64,000 nt of DNA from an uncultured Chloroflexota bacterium. Lineage in GTDB: Bacteria; Chloroflexota; Dehalococcoidia; GIF9; AB-539-J10. The notes under the pieces were generated by a model. That model was not told the origin of the DNA. It searched no databases and saw only the letters and a program-made list of their open reading frames with translations. The position numbers and the translations under genes were made by a program. Positions 49,910 through 58,551 of this stretch are shown in pieces. Where the stretch lies: positions 1-64,000 of the forward strand of contig CAISEW010000016.1 in assembly GCA_903884455.1 (NCBI GenBank), read 5' to 3'. The number at the start of each line of letters is the position of its first letter. Within the stretch, counting starts at the first letter, position 1.

Positions 49910-50470
49910 TTACGCTTCTAAGCGGTTGAGGTAGACTTGCAGAGCGGAGCAATAGCTTTGGTAAGTCCGGGAATCGAAGAGAACAAACACGACATCTTTA
50001 AGGGATGTCGCTTGCTCCTTAAGAAACGAAACGACGGTGCTTACCGCTATTTTTACCGCTTCATCCACGGGGTAGCCATAGGCTCCGGTGCTTATGGAAG
50101 GAAAGGCAATGCTGGCCAATTTGTTATTGGTAGCTAATTTCAGACACTCGTAATAGGCACTTCCCAAAAGCTGAGCTTCGTTTCTGCTGCCACCATGCCA
50201 GATGGGACCAACAGTATGTATCACATACTGTGCTTTGAGATTCCCCCCTGTGGTGATTACAGCTTTGCCAGTGGGCAATCTTCCTTGCTGGGCAACGATT
50301 TTCTGGCATTCCTCTAATATTGCTGGTCCCCCGGCCCGGTGTATTGCCCCATCCACCCCTCCACCACCCATTAAGCTGGGGTTGGCAGCGTTAACGATGG
50401 CCTCGGTAGCTTGCTTGGTGATATCCCCCTGGATTATAGACACTTTTGTTTTATTTACCATCACCTCCAT
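49910..50470 (-). CDS. Macrodomain protein (ADP-ribose/O-acetyl-ADP-ribose binding)
   Basis: The macrodomain fold is evident: IIQGDITKQATEAIVNAANPSLMGGGGVDGAIHRAGG with the ADP-ribose pocket, then GKAVITTGGNL, VIHTVGPIW and FPSISTGAYGYPVDEA. These proteins deacetylate O-acetyl-ADP-ribose or remove ADP-ribose from proteins or nucleic acids. The ATG at 50470 lies four bases after AAGGAGG; the frame is open for 11 more codons upstream. About 186 residues. Confidence 0.92.
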   Translation of the reverse strand: MEVMVNKTKVSIIQGDITKQATEAIVNAANPSLMGGGGVDGAIHRAGGPAILEECQKIVAQQGRLPTGKAVITTGGNLKAQYVIHTVGPIWHGGSRNEAQLLGSAYYECLKLATNNKLASIAFPSISTGAYGYPVDEAVKIAVSTVVSFLKEQATSLKDVVFVLFDSRTYQSYCSALQVYLNRLEA

Positions 50471-50553
50471 CTCCCCTCCTTGCTCTGAAATAATCTCACT
50501 CACAAATTTTGTATTTGCCTGATTCAGCAGGCAAATACAAAGATCTGGAGTGT

Positions 50554-51642
50554 CTAGACATTAAATAAGAAGGTAACTACATCTCCATTCTGGATGATGT
50601 AATTTTTGCCCTCTGTCCTTAGCAGGCCTCTTTTTCGCGCCTCCGCTAGATTGCCGCAGTTTTCCAAATCACTATAGCTGATAACCTCAGCTCGGATAAA
50701 TCCCCTTTCCATGTCGGAATGGATTTTTCCTGCCGCTTTTGGTGCGGGAGTTCCGCCGGGGATAGTCCAGGCCTTCAGTTCAGAAGAAACTGTGGTAAAG
50801 AAAGAAACCAGTCCCAGAAGACTATAGGAAAGGTCTATAACCCGGTCCAGCGCCGGTTTGCTCAGCCCCATGGCTTCACGAAATTCCTTGGCTTCAGCGT
50901 CGCTGAGCTGAGCTAACTCCATCTCCAGTTTGCCGCAGAGAGCGACCACGGCAAACTGGGGGTAAAGGGAACTTATCTCACCTTCCAATTGTGAAGCCTG
51001 CGATATTTGCTTCTCTCCGATATTAAGGACTACCAGCATAGGTTTGGCGGTAAGAAATTGATAGTTGGCTAACATTTTGAGTTCTTCTTTAGACAGGCCT
51101 TGTATTCTTATTGGTATATCTTTCTCTAGCTCCGCCTTAATCTTTTGAAGCAAAAGTTGCTCCTTTAAATAGGACTCCCGCTCTGCTGCTTTAGCTCCTT
51201 TTAAGCTTGTCTCCAGTTTGTCAAGCCTTCTCTCCATAATAGCTAAATCGGAAATAGAGAGTTCTAAATCTAAGGATGCTATGTCTCGTTTCGGCTCTAT
51301 GCTTCCTTCAGGATGAGGGACCTTGGCATCTTCAAAAACCCGGACTACCTGGAGCAAGGCATCAGCGGTAGTCAGGTAGTTCAGGAATTCTCCCCCTGCT
51401 CCTTCTTTGCCGAAGCCCTTGATGGAACCGGCAATATCTATGGAACTCACCTCTGCGGGGATGGTCTTTTTGGGCTGGAATATGCCTTCCAACACGGATA
51501 GTCGGGAATCGGACACTTTAGCTACGCCGATATTGGGAGCCAGTGTCGGGGAATAAGCGGCAACTTCGGCCTTGCCCCTGGTCAGGGCATTGAAGATAGT
51601 CGTTTTGCCGCTTTCAGGTATCCCGATAATGGCAACCTTCAT
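50554..51642 (-). CDS. ychF: YchF/OLA1-type ATPase
   Basis: An Obg-related P-loop protein that prefers ATP. G1 is GIPESGKTTIFNALTRG, the G3 region SIDIAGSIKGFGKEGAGG, and the position of the guanine-specificity NKxD is NIGE, in line with the NxxE of YchF. A coiled-coil helical domain is inserted in the middle (DLAIMERRLDKLETSLK), and a C-terminal TGS-like domain ends the chain (DMERGFIRAEVISYSDL, YIIQNGDVVTFLFNV). 362 residues. It binds ribosomes in other bacteria. Confidence 0.9.
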   Translation of the reverse strand: MKVAIIGIPESGKTTIFNALTRGKAEVAAYSPTLAPNIGVAKVSDSRLSVLEGIFQPKKTIPAEVSSIDIAGSIKGFGKEGAGGEFLNYLTTADALLQVVRVFEDAKVPHPEGSIEPKRDIASLDLELSISDLAIMERRLDKLETSLKGAKAAERESYLKEQLLLQKIKAELEKDIPIRIQGLSKEELKMLANYQFLTAKPMLVVLNIGEKQISQASQLEGEISSLYPQFAVVALCGKLEMELAQLSDAEAKEFREAMGLSKPALDRVIDLSYSLLGLVSFFTTVSSELKAWTIPGGTPAPKAAGKIHSDMERGFIRAEVISYSDLENCGNLAEARKRGLLRTEGKNYIIQNGDVVTFLFNV

Positions 51643-51714
51643 GATTATATCCTAGCATATTTTGTTTTGAGCTTCTGCCAGGAAAGGCTGGTGCTGTGAT
51701 AGAATACGAGGTAA

Positions 51715-52713
51715 ATGCTCTACATTCTTTATGGTCAGGACGATTTCTCCCTTAATCAAGCTGTGAAGGAAATTAAAGCTGACCTGGGCGATCGGGAGAT
51801 GGTGGCGACTAACACCACTAACTTAGAGGGTCAACATCTAACTTTAAGCGAACTTAGCAATAAATGTGGTACCGCTCCTTTTTTATCCTCACATCGCCTG
51901 GTTATAGTCGATGGCTTATTAGGGCGCTTTGAGGTAAAGCAAAGCCGGCCACGGTCGGGCAAAGGCAAATCGGGAAACGGGCTGGGGGAATGGGAAGGCT
52001 TGGCTTCCTACATCAAGCAAATGCCCGAAACGACTGTGCTGATGCTAGTTGATGAGGAGGTGAAGGGCCCTAATCCTCTATTAAAGAAACTTTCACCATT
52101 AGCTGAAGTGAGAACCTTCCCTTTGCTGCAGGGCAGGGATTTGAAGGCCTGGATACGACAACGGGTGAAGGCAGAGGGCGGCGATATCACCCCTCAAGCC
52201 GTGAATTTGCTCGCTGAACTCATAGGCGGAGACTTATGGGCGATGAATGGTGAAATTCAGAAACTGCTTCTTTATAGTCGGGAGCGACCTATCGGAGAAG
52301 ATGATGTTAGACAACTGGTAAGTCATGTCCAGGAGGCTAACATCTTTGCTCTGGTGGATGCCGTGGCCGAAGGTCGAACCGAGTTAGCCCAACGGATACT
52401 TCATCGGCTATATGATGAGGGTATGGCACCAACCTATATTCTCACTATGATTACCAGACAATTCCGCTTAATAGCTCAAGCCAGAGATTTGGGAAAGGGT
52501 CTGTCTCGCCTGCAGATTCAGGACAGGTTGGGGTTGAAATCAAGCTACAGCTTGGATAAAACGCTTAGCCAGGCCAAACTGTATGATTTTGAGGGCGTGA
52601 AGCGGACTTACGATAAGCTTTTGGAAACCGACTTAGCCATCAAAACTGGCAAATATAGCGATAAATTAGCTCTCGAGCTCCTGGTAACTGAACTTGCCTG
52701 CCTGAATCCGTGA
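51715..52713 (+). CDS. holA: DNA polymerase III subunit delta
   Basis: HolA opens the beta clamp in the clamp-loader complex. The sequence begins LYILYGQDDFSLNQAVKEIK and follows the HolA pattern: VIVDGLLGRF, an AAA+-like domain without Walker motifs, LAELIGGDLWAMNGEIQKLLLY, and the C-terminal collar with EANIFALVDAVAEGRTELAQRILHRL. 332 residues, standard. TGATAGAAT, an extended -10 element, ends nine bases before the ATG. Confidence 0.9.
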   Translation: MLYILYGQDDFSLNQAVKEIKADLGDREMVATNTTNLEGQHLTLSELSNKCGTAPFLSSHRLVIVDGLLGRFEVKQSRPRSGKGKSGNGLGEWEGLASYIKQMPETTVLMLVDEEVKGPNPLLKKLSPLAEVRTFPLLQGRDLKAWIRQRVKAEGGDITPQAVNLLAELIGGDLWAMNGEIQKLLLYSRERPIGEDDVRQLVSHVQEANIFALVDAVAEGRTELAQRILHRLYDEGMAPTYILTMITRQFRLIAQARDLGKGLSRLQIQDRLGLKSSYSLDKTLSQAKLYDFEGVKRTYDKLLETDLAIKTGKYSDKLALELLVTELACLNP

Positions 52714-52734
52714 ATAAGAGTCTTGAGTCTCTCT

Positions 52735-52850
52735 GTCATCCTGAGCAAAGCGAAGAACATCCTCTCCCTTGATGGGAGAGGAGCGAGGTGAGGGTGAAAT
52801 CCCCCTCCCTCTAACTCCCTCCCGCCGGGGGAGGGAGAGTTATAAGGAGT
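52735..52850. repeat. Repeat-rich gap: GTCATCCTGAGC unit and GGGAGG hairpins
   Basis: GTCATCCTGAGCAAAGCGAAGAAC resembles half of the dispersed palindrome. It is followed by hairpins CTCTCCCTTGATGGGAGAG and CTCCCTCCCGCCGGGGGAGGGAG. No gene is seen. Confidence 0.65.
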
Positions 52851-52900
52851 TTTGCAGTTGACTATAGTATTGTGCTCTGGAATCGTGAAGGAGGTTTAGC

Positions 52901-53353
52901 ATGAAAGCATGTGAAGGAAGAATTGGCCGGGTTTTCGTGATAAGGCTGGAGGACGGGGATGTTGTGCCCGAATGTATCGAGCGGTTTGCCAAGAAGAAGC
53001 GGGTGTCTGTGGGACAGGCTATCTTGGTGGGTGGCATTGGAGGTGGTGACGTCGTTGTCGGCCCGCGGCGTTCGGAAGAAAAGCGGCCAGAGCCCATGCT
53101 CCTGCCTATTGATGGAGCACATGAGGTGGTGGGAGTGGGTGTGCTCGCCCCCGGTGAAGATGGCAAACCGACTCTGCATATCCATGCTGCGCTGGGTCGG
53201 GCAGGGCAGACTATGGCTGGATGTCTGCGGCATGGCGTCACCACCTGGCTTGTCGGAGAAGTCATCCTCTATGAAATCCTCGGCGCAAAGGTGGTGCGTA
53301 TTCAAGACAAGCAGAGCGGCTTCGAGCTTCTCGAGCCCAAGGGCAATAAATGA
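52901..53353 (+). CDS. PPC domain (DUF296) DNA-binding-type protein
   Basis: A 150-residue PPC domain: VFVIRLEDGDVVPECIERFA, ILVGGIGGGDVVVG, and the conserved metal-binding TLHIHAALGRAGQTMAG with GVTTWLVGEVILYEI. In plants the domain accompanies AT-hooks; the bacterial stand-alone form trimerises and may bind a metal or ligand, function unknown. AGGAGG seven bases before the ATG gives a clear start. Confidence 0.86.
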   Translation: MKACEGRIGRVFVIRLEDGDVVPECIERFAKKKRVSVGQAILVGGIGGGDVVVGPRRSEEKRPEPMLLPIDGAHEVVGVGVLAPGEDGKPTLHIHAALGRAGQTMAGCLRHGVTTWLVGEVILYEILGAKVVRIQDKQSGFELLEPKGNK

Positions 53354-53377
53354 GAGCTTCTAATATTAATTCTTATT

Positions 53378-53421
53378 GGACATAATACCTGATTTATAGT
53401 AGACTTAATTAGTTTTGTGTT
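53378..53421. repeat. Direct repeat, left copy, beside the STAND-like gene
   Basis: GGACATAATACCTGATTTATAGTAGACTTAATTAGTTTTGTGTT matches 56234-56277 at about four of every five bases, on the same strand. The two copies bracket a single gene. Confidence 0.75.
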
Positions 53422-53468
53422 CCTGGAGTGCTAAGGAGTCATTACACTTTGGAGGCAACACTAAATCA

Positions 53469-53496
53469 TTGACTCAAGACATGGTTTAAGTAAAAT
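53469..53496 (+). promoter_or_regulatory. Candidate promoter of the STAND-like gene
   Basis: TTGACT and TAAAAT are 16 bases apart. The leader would be about 70 bases. Confidence 0.5.
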
Positions 53497-53575
53497 GGCA
53501 CATAACAAGAGAAATATCGCTTCTAATTTATCTAAGGCAAAGCACGTTATACTTGTAGGAGAGATGTGAAGCCTA

Positions 53576-56212
53576 ATGGCTACTCGTAACCCGAGGAAAA
53601 ACCCTTATGATTGGATTAACCCGGTGGTGGAGGCAAAGCTGTTCGCTGGTCGAAAAGGGGAGCTTGAAACAATTGAAGAAGAGATTGCAAGGCTTGCTGA
53701 TGCTGAGCCTATGGTGCCGATGGTTGCTGTTATTGGGGAGAGGCGGGTGGGCAAAACTAGCCTATTGCGACAAATAGAAAGAATATGTGATAAATATCGA
53801 CTTTTGGCTGTTCTAACTTCTGTTACAGATACGATTGCTGCTGATCCTTGGTATTTTTGGCAGGAGATAATCTCGAAATTGCTATTTGAGGCTCAAAAGG
53901 GAGGTATTTTGATAGACGCGGAAGCCGCAAAACGTTTTGGCTTTCCGATTCCGACGGCGGGTGGACCTGCTCAGGCAGATCAACCTGTGATGGGTGATCT
54001 ATGGTTTCCCAAAGCTTATAGCATGCATCTCGCAACTTCAGGCCCTCCCGGGCTAACCAATCTCATTCTGGAACATGATATAAAAACAATCATTGATGGC
54101 TTGTTAGTAGCAGGTTATCAAGGGGTCTTATTGATGCTAGATGAGGCACAGGTTCTGATGGAAGCACAAGAGATAAAGCAACAAGTTCGTTATGTAATAC
54201 AGGAAGCGAGTAGATGTGGGGTTATCTTTGCAGGGCTACCCCAATTGGGCTTTATGTTTACGGAGTCTTCCGAACCTTTCTTTGGTCAAGCTCGGGTAAT
54301 TCCGCTAAAGAGCTTTACAAATGTGAGCGATGTGGCGGAATGCGCATTGTTGCCGCTGAGCGAGGATGAACGGCGACTTATGAGCCCCATGACAATTGAT
54401 TACTTGTCTAGATATAGCCAAGGAAAGCCCAATCAGATAAGGCTGATATGTCAGGCCATCTATAATCGATATGCTAAGGGCGGGCAGGATGACTTGAACA
54501 TAACGGTCGACGTTTTGGATGATGTACTTGATATTTTAGTGGCAGCTTTTCAGGAAGAAAAATTAAGGGCTCGGGTGGACACTATACATAGGCTAAGCAG
54601 CGTTGATTTGGAGCTATTATACAATATGACTAGATACCCAAATTGGTCCGTAAAAGACATTATTGACTTGGATGAGTCATTTCGGGGGGAGGCAAAGAGC
54701 GATTTGGCTACCACAAGGCGCGAACGAAACTTGACAAAAAAACAAGAATATTTTGTTAGCTTGGGGCTTATGGTTAAGGATACAGACCGATACATCTTGG
54801 CTGGTGGCGAATTTGTATCACTGTATCTCAGGTTTTGGCACGAAGTTCGCAGATATGGAAAGCTCTCAAGAGGACTCGTTCTGGGTAAGGGCCCACCGAC
54901 ACCATTTGGAGAAAAAAGCGAAAAGCTTGTCCAATCACTTTCCTATGTTCTTGGGGAAAGCCCAAAACTGGGAAGATTCATTTTCCATCCATATTATAGA
55001 GATGAGGGGGATATTATCGGATCAATCAAACGCAGATTTTCAATGCTTGCGAAGCTGGTGGCAGGAGAACGCCCTGACGGTGAAGACATGCTGGGGCTGC
55101 TGGGTGAATGCTTCAATGTCTGTGAGATGGTTGGCAAGGCGGGTGCATTCTATCTCTTGTGTCTTTCACTCCGAAACTTGGAGAATCCGCGGGAAGTAAT
55201 GCAAGTTGAGCTGTATTTTGATGCTGCTCAGATGCGGGCAATTGACTTATTGTCGCTATTTAATCTTATGAACCAGCAAGCTTATGATGCTAGGGTTTTG
55301 ATTGAACGGTATGATGGCTTTCTAATAGAACTCCCTGATTTGGCTAGTCTATTAAAGGCTGTGGGAGTACCCAGCCTCGATGTCTTATTGGCCCAAATCG
55401 GTGTAGTGGAGCGGTGGAGACTAACCTCGATTCAGCATCTAGTTCAATCGGGAAAAGCCACTACGGGGGTAGAACGCGCCAGTGACCGGGACGAGGATGG
55501 AGAGGAGTCGGGTAGGTGGATAGCTCTTTATGCTAAAGGCGATGAGAGCGGAGCGGAGGAATACCTCGTCAAGAAATTGGAAGAAACGAGAGAAAGGCAT
55601 GTGCAAGCGAAACTCTATAACGACCTTGGTTATATGAGATGTGGGCCAAAACTAAAGAATAACCCTCTTGCAAGGAGAAATCTGGAAACTGCCCTTGACC
55701 TTCACTATCTTCAACTGCCTCTTACGCTTCTAAACCTTAGCTATATAGATATTGATGAGGGCAAAGAGGACAAATATGAGACGGCTATCGAGAGAATCGA
55801 GGAAGCGCTTCTCCTTACGTTCAGTAGGCTTGAAATTGAGGCTTCATACCTAAGGTTGAGATTGCCGGAAAATCACTTGGGTTTTAGAGAGAAGTGGGAG
55901 CAACACCCAGCCAATGTAATTGAGGCATCGTACATTAACTTAGCCTATGCCTTGCTTAAATCAAAAGGCTACCAGGAAGCTTTTGATGTATTGCAAGAAG
56001 GTCTGAGTCTTATTCCCTCTTCTATTCGTTTAAGGCATGCCTTAGCTCGCTTATATCTTTTCAAGAAAAATGCTGCCCTTGCTAAGCCTATCTACGAAGA
56101 GCTTTCTCAAAAACCATTGCCCGATAAGGGCATTGAACTTGAAATTAACGTGCTTTCACGGGGTCTTAGACTTACCAGAGAGAAGCCACGTGTGAAAAGA
56201 CACAAGGCATAG
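53576..56212 (+). CDS. Large AAA/STAND-like ATPase with C-terminal helical repeats
   Basis: The N-terminal NTPase has a Walker A GERRVGKTS at 54-62, Walker B VLLMLDEAQVL with DEAQ at 189-192, a GLPQLG sensor-like segment and a following winged-helix region (LSSVDLELLYNMTRYPNWS). Residues 430-640 are helical and unassigned. Residues 660-860 contain TPR-like helical pairs (AKLYNDLGYMR, ASYINLAYALLKSKGYQEAF, LRHALARLYLFKKNAALAKPIYEEL). This layout, ATPase switch plus protein-interaction repeats, is that of STAND signalling ATPases. No toxic effector domain was recognised. Imperfect direct repeats flank it. The AGGAGA site is 13 bases from the ATG, rather far. Confidence 0.82.
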   Translation: MATRNPRKNPYDWINPVVEAKLFAGRKGELETIEEEIARLADAEPMVPMVAVIGERRVGKTSLLRQIERICDKYRLLAVLTSVTDTIAADPWYFWQEIISKLLFEAQKGGILIDAEAAKRFGFPIPTAGGPAQADQPVMGDLWFPKAYSMHLATSGPPGLTNLILEHDIKTIIDGLLVAGYQGVLLMLDEAQVLMEAQEIKQQVRYVIQEASRCGVIFAGLPQLGFMFTESSEPFFGQARVIPLKSFTNVSDVAECALLPLSEDERRLMSPMTIDYLSRYSQGKPNQIRLICQAIYNRYAKGGQDDLNITVDVLDDVLDILVAAFQEEKLRARVDTIHRLSSVDLELLYNMTRYPNWSVKDIIDLDESFRGEAKSDLATTRRERNLTKKQEYFVSLGLMVKDTDRYILAGGEFVSLYLRFWHEVRRYGKLSRGLVLGKGPPTPFGEKSEKLVQSLSYVLGESPKLGRFIFHPYYRDEGDIIGSIKRRFSMLAKLVAGERPDGEDMLGLLGECFNVCEMVGKAGAFYLLCLSLRNLENPREVMQVELYFDAAQMRAIDLLSLFNLMNQQAYDARVLIERYDGFLIELPDLASLLKAVGVPSLDVLLAQIGVVERWRLTSIQHLVQSGKATTGVERASDRDEDGEESGRWIALYAKGDESGAEEYLVKKLEETRERHVQAKLYNDLGYMRCGPKLKNNPLARRNLETALDLHYLQLPLTLLNLSYIDIDEGKEDKYETAIERIEEALLLTFSRLEIEASYLRLRLPENHLGFREKWEQHPANVIEASYINLAYALLKSKGYQEAFDVLQEGLSLIPSSIRLRHALARLYLFKKNAALAKPIYEELSQKPLPDKGIELEINVLSRGLRLTREKPRVKRHKA

Positions 56213-56233
56213 CCTTCTTCTCCTGGTATTTGG

Positions 56234-56277
56234 GGACGTAATACCTAATTTGTAGCAGGCCTAGTTGGTGTTGTGTT
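56234..56277. repeat. Direct repeat, right copy, beside the STAND-like gene
   Basis: GGACGTAATACCTAATTTGTAGCAGGCCTAGTTGGTGTTGTGTT begins 21 bases after the gene's stop and ends about 50 bases before the radical SAM gene. It pairs with 53378-53421. Confidence 0.75.
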
Positions 56278-56314
56278 TTTCGAATCCATTCGCGAGTTAA
56301 CAAATTGGCTAAAC

Positions 56315-56323
56315 TGCTAAAAT
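56315..56323 (+). promoter_or_regulatory. Extended -10 element before the radical SAM gene
   Basis: TGCTAAAAT ends six bases before the GTG start, with TTAACA 15 bases upstream. No Shine-Dalgarno site is present, so a leaderless transcript is likely. Confidence 0.4.
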
Positions 56324-56329
56324 AGGATT

Positions 56330-57493
56330 GTGTCCGTAAAGTTAGTAGCCAAGAAAGGCTCGACCTTCCATGATTTTCCCTACTCTCATCCGGAGCGGAA
56401 GTGTTTCCATTGCTGGATTATCAATGTCACGCCAGCAGGTCCAAATCAATGTATTCATAATTGTATCTACTGTTATGCCAGAGAAGCTATTTACTCCAAC
56501 TACTCTGAGGATACCCTGATTTATAACAACTTGCCCGAGCTAGTGGAGAGGGACCTTAAAAAGCTAACTTTATGCCCGCCGATTTCCTTGTCCAATATCT
56601 CCGACCCCTGTCAGGACATACCGGAATTGAAAAAAGAGGTCAAGAGACTGATACGGCTTCTTATGGACTACGGCGTCTCTTTTTTCATCACCACCAAAGG
56701 CGACCCGTCCTTTCTTCTGGAATTGCCTGGCTTTATTGAATACAAGCCTAAGTTTATAGCTATAACCATCGAAGGGACTCCTGAGGTGCTCGGGCTTTTG
56801 TCACCAGGGGCGCCTTCGTTCGATGCCAGGGTAGCTGCTGCTGGCAAGCTATCTAACATGGGCATAGACATTATCATCCGCCTCGACCCTGTCTTGATTC
56901 ATTTATTCCAGGCCCTTTACGGCGATTCCTGGTTTGAAAAAATAGCGGAGTTGCTGGATGTCTTCGCTGCGGTGGGAGCCAGCCATGTCACCGCCAGCAC
57001 CGGCAGGCTATCCAGGAAGCGCTCTCCAGCAGGCGGTCGCGAAGGCACAAGCATATGGCAGCGAATATACAAAGTTATCTACAGCCAGTCGCCACTAGCA
57101 GCCAAGAAATTCGAGCAGGAATACATCTACGAGGCACACTGGTCAGGAGGGGGCTATCGCCTGCGCCGGGATTTAAGGCTCGGCTTCCACCGGAAAGTAA
57201 AGGAATTGGTTGAAGCCAGGGGAATGACCTATGCCACCTGCCAGGAACTTTCCGCCGGGGAAAGTGATTCCCGGGACATCCCGCACTGCGAGGGATTACC
57301 ACTGCCCTTTGCCCGAAAGCAAGCAGACGGAAGATTCAAGCCTGTTCCAGGTTGCACTGCTAACTGTCATGTCTCTTGCCAGGGGTTATCCAGCCCGCCC
57401 TGCGGGCAAGCTGAACTGGTAAGCTGCGGGCCGCTGCGTCTCAAGAAACTACGCTTGGAATCTAACCGACTCTCTGTGGCAGAGCGACGATAG
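56330..57493 (+). CDS. Radical SAM protein related to the SplB-like group
   Basis: The 4Fe-4S cluster motif CxxxCxxC is at C41-C45-C48 (CIHNCIYCYAR), preceded by another Cys pair (KCFHC). Further motifs are SNISDPCQDIPELKK, FITTKGDPSFLLELPG and IDIIIRLDPVLIHLF, which resemble spore photoproduct lyase-like radical SAM proteins. The C-terminal 60 residues contain many cysteines (CTANCHVSCQG, PPCGQ, VSCGPLRLKKL), possibly ligands for a second cluster. Substrate unknown. Translation starts at GTG right after a -10 box. 387 residues. Confidence 0.85.
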   Translation: MSVKLVAKKGSTFHDFPYSHPERKCFHCWIINVTPAGPNQCIHNCIYCYAREAIYSNYSEDTLIYNNLPELVERDLKKLTLCPPISLSNISDPCQDIPELKKEVKRLIRLLMDYGVSFFITTKGDPSFLLELPGFIEYKPKFIAITIEGTPEVLGLLSPGAPSFDARVAAAGKLSNMGIDIIIRLDPVLIHLFQALYGDSWFEKIAELLDVFAAVGASHVTASTGRLSRKRSPAGGREGTSIWQRIYKVIYSQSPLAAKKFEQEYIYEAHWSGGGYRLRRDLRLGFHRKVKELVEARGMTYATCQELSAGESDSRDIPHCEGLPLPFARKQADGRFKPVPGCTANCHVSCQGLSSPPCGQAELVSCGPLRLKKLRLESNRLSVAERR

Positions 57494-57498
57494 ACAGC

Positions 57499-58101
57499 TT
57501 ATAGCTTAAAGCGTTTATTATTCCTGGGAGGTATGTAAAAGTCGAAGAGCAAATCTATAGTCCTTTTGCTAAGGTCCAGTGCATGCTCTTCCAGCCATCC
57601 TTTTTTGGTATGAATTCGCTGGACGACAATCTCCAGCTCTTTTTTATCTAACTCAGCTTGTTCTGCAAGCTCGAGCGTCTGCTCCAGGTCATGAATCCGC
57701 TGAGAAAGGATTTCTTGTTCCTCTTCTATTGTTTCAGTTTGGGCCTTACTTGTTCTTTTATATCCTGAAATCTGTCTTGCTACTCCGAGAAGGGTTTTCT
57801 TACGCCTCTCCAGGCTAGCTATCTGTTCTTTAATAATCGATTGCTTCTCTTTATTCCCTTTCAGTTGTCTTGTCAGATTTCTGAGTTCCCACTGTTGTAA
57901 ATCTATGTCACTAATCTGGGTAGAGAGGTTTTTCAATCTACTGTGGTACTTTTCTTTGAGAAGTGATTGTAACTTCGCCAGCCGATCAAGCCGCCGGCAT
58001 AAGAATTCTATCTCACTATGCGCTTCCTTAATCCCAGTTGATAATTCCTCTTGTTCAGCAAGAATTCGCTCTTGTCTTAGTGTCTCTCTAATCGTTTCCA
58101 T
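57499..58101 (-). CDS. Coiled-coil protein of unknown function
   Basis: A 200-residue highly charged helical protein with heptad-like leucine spacing almost throughout (LRQERILAEQEELSTGI, LDRLAKLQSLLKEKYHSRL, LEQTLELAEQAELDKKELEI). It ends with a short non-helical FYIPPRNNKRFKL. No signal peptide or catalytic motif is visible. Its 3' end is almost back-to-back with the convergent radical SAM gene. Structural or scaffold roles are possible. Confidence 0.65.
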   Translation of the reverse strand: METIRETLRQERILAEQEELSTGIKEAHSEIEFLCRRLDRLAKLQSLLKEKYHSRLKNLSTQISDIDLQQWELRNLTRQLKGNKEKQSIIKEQIASLERRKKTLLGVARQISGYKRTSKAQTETIEEEQEILSQRIHDLEQTLELAEQAELDKKELEIVVQRIHTKKGWLEEHALDLSKRTIDLLFDFYIPPRNNKRFKL

Positions 58102-58174
58102 GCCCTAGTTCACAGAAATCAAGAAGCATTATAAAATTTTCGGCCACGGATAAGCAATGGCCCACACTTTTCTC

Positions 58175-58279
58175 GTCATTGCGAGGCTGGCAAAGCCAGC
58201 CGAAGCAATCTTGGTGGGGCAATGAGGATTGCCACGCTCCCGCCTGCCAAGCCTTGGTGGGCAGGTCGCTCGCAATGAC
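58175..58279. repeat. GTCATTGCGAGG-type palindrome
   Basis: GTCATTGCGAGGCTGGCAAAGCCAGCCGAAGCAATC is followed by GGATTGCCACGCTCCCGCC and closes with CGCTCGCAATGAC. It occupies most of the gap between the Smr gene and the coiled-coil gene, which otherwise shows nothing. Confidence 0.88.
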
Positions 58280-58293
58280 ACGGGAGGCAAGCT

Positions 58294-58551
58294 CTAACGA
58301 TTTGTCAGCTCCACTATGGTGACGCCATAGTCTCCTTCGCCATAATCACCAAGGCGATAGGATTTAACCAGAGGATGCTTGGCTAGTGACTCGTGTACGG
58401 CATGGCGTAATTTTCCTGTCCCCTTGCCGTGAACAATGCACACTGAGGACAAACCAGCCATAAAAGCGTCGTAGAGATATTGGTCAAGCCGGTATAGGGC
58501 TTCGTCGACGGTAAGACGACGTAAAAGTAATTCCCTGTCTACTGCTTTCAT
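58294..58551 (-). CDS. Stand-alone Smr domain protein
   Basis: The 85 residues equal the Smr domain that normally ends MutS2: LTVDEALYRLDQYLYDAFMAG, the nuclease-associated IVHGKGTGKLRHAVHESL, and a closing DYGEGDYGVTIVEL. The opening LDLRG motif is altered to LLLRR. No MutS2 body precedes it; the ATG overlaps the tilS stop by four bases, so it is a free-standing gene coupled to tilS. Smr domains nick branched or collided-ribosome nucleic acids; the target here is unknown. Confidence 0.85.
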   Translation of the reverse strand: MKAVDRELLLRRLTVDEALYRLDQYLYDAFMAGLSSVCIVHGKGTGKLRHAVHESLAKHPLVKSYRLGDYGEGDYGVTIVELTNR

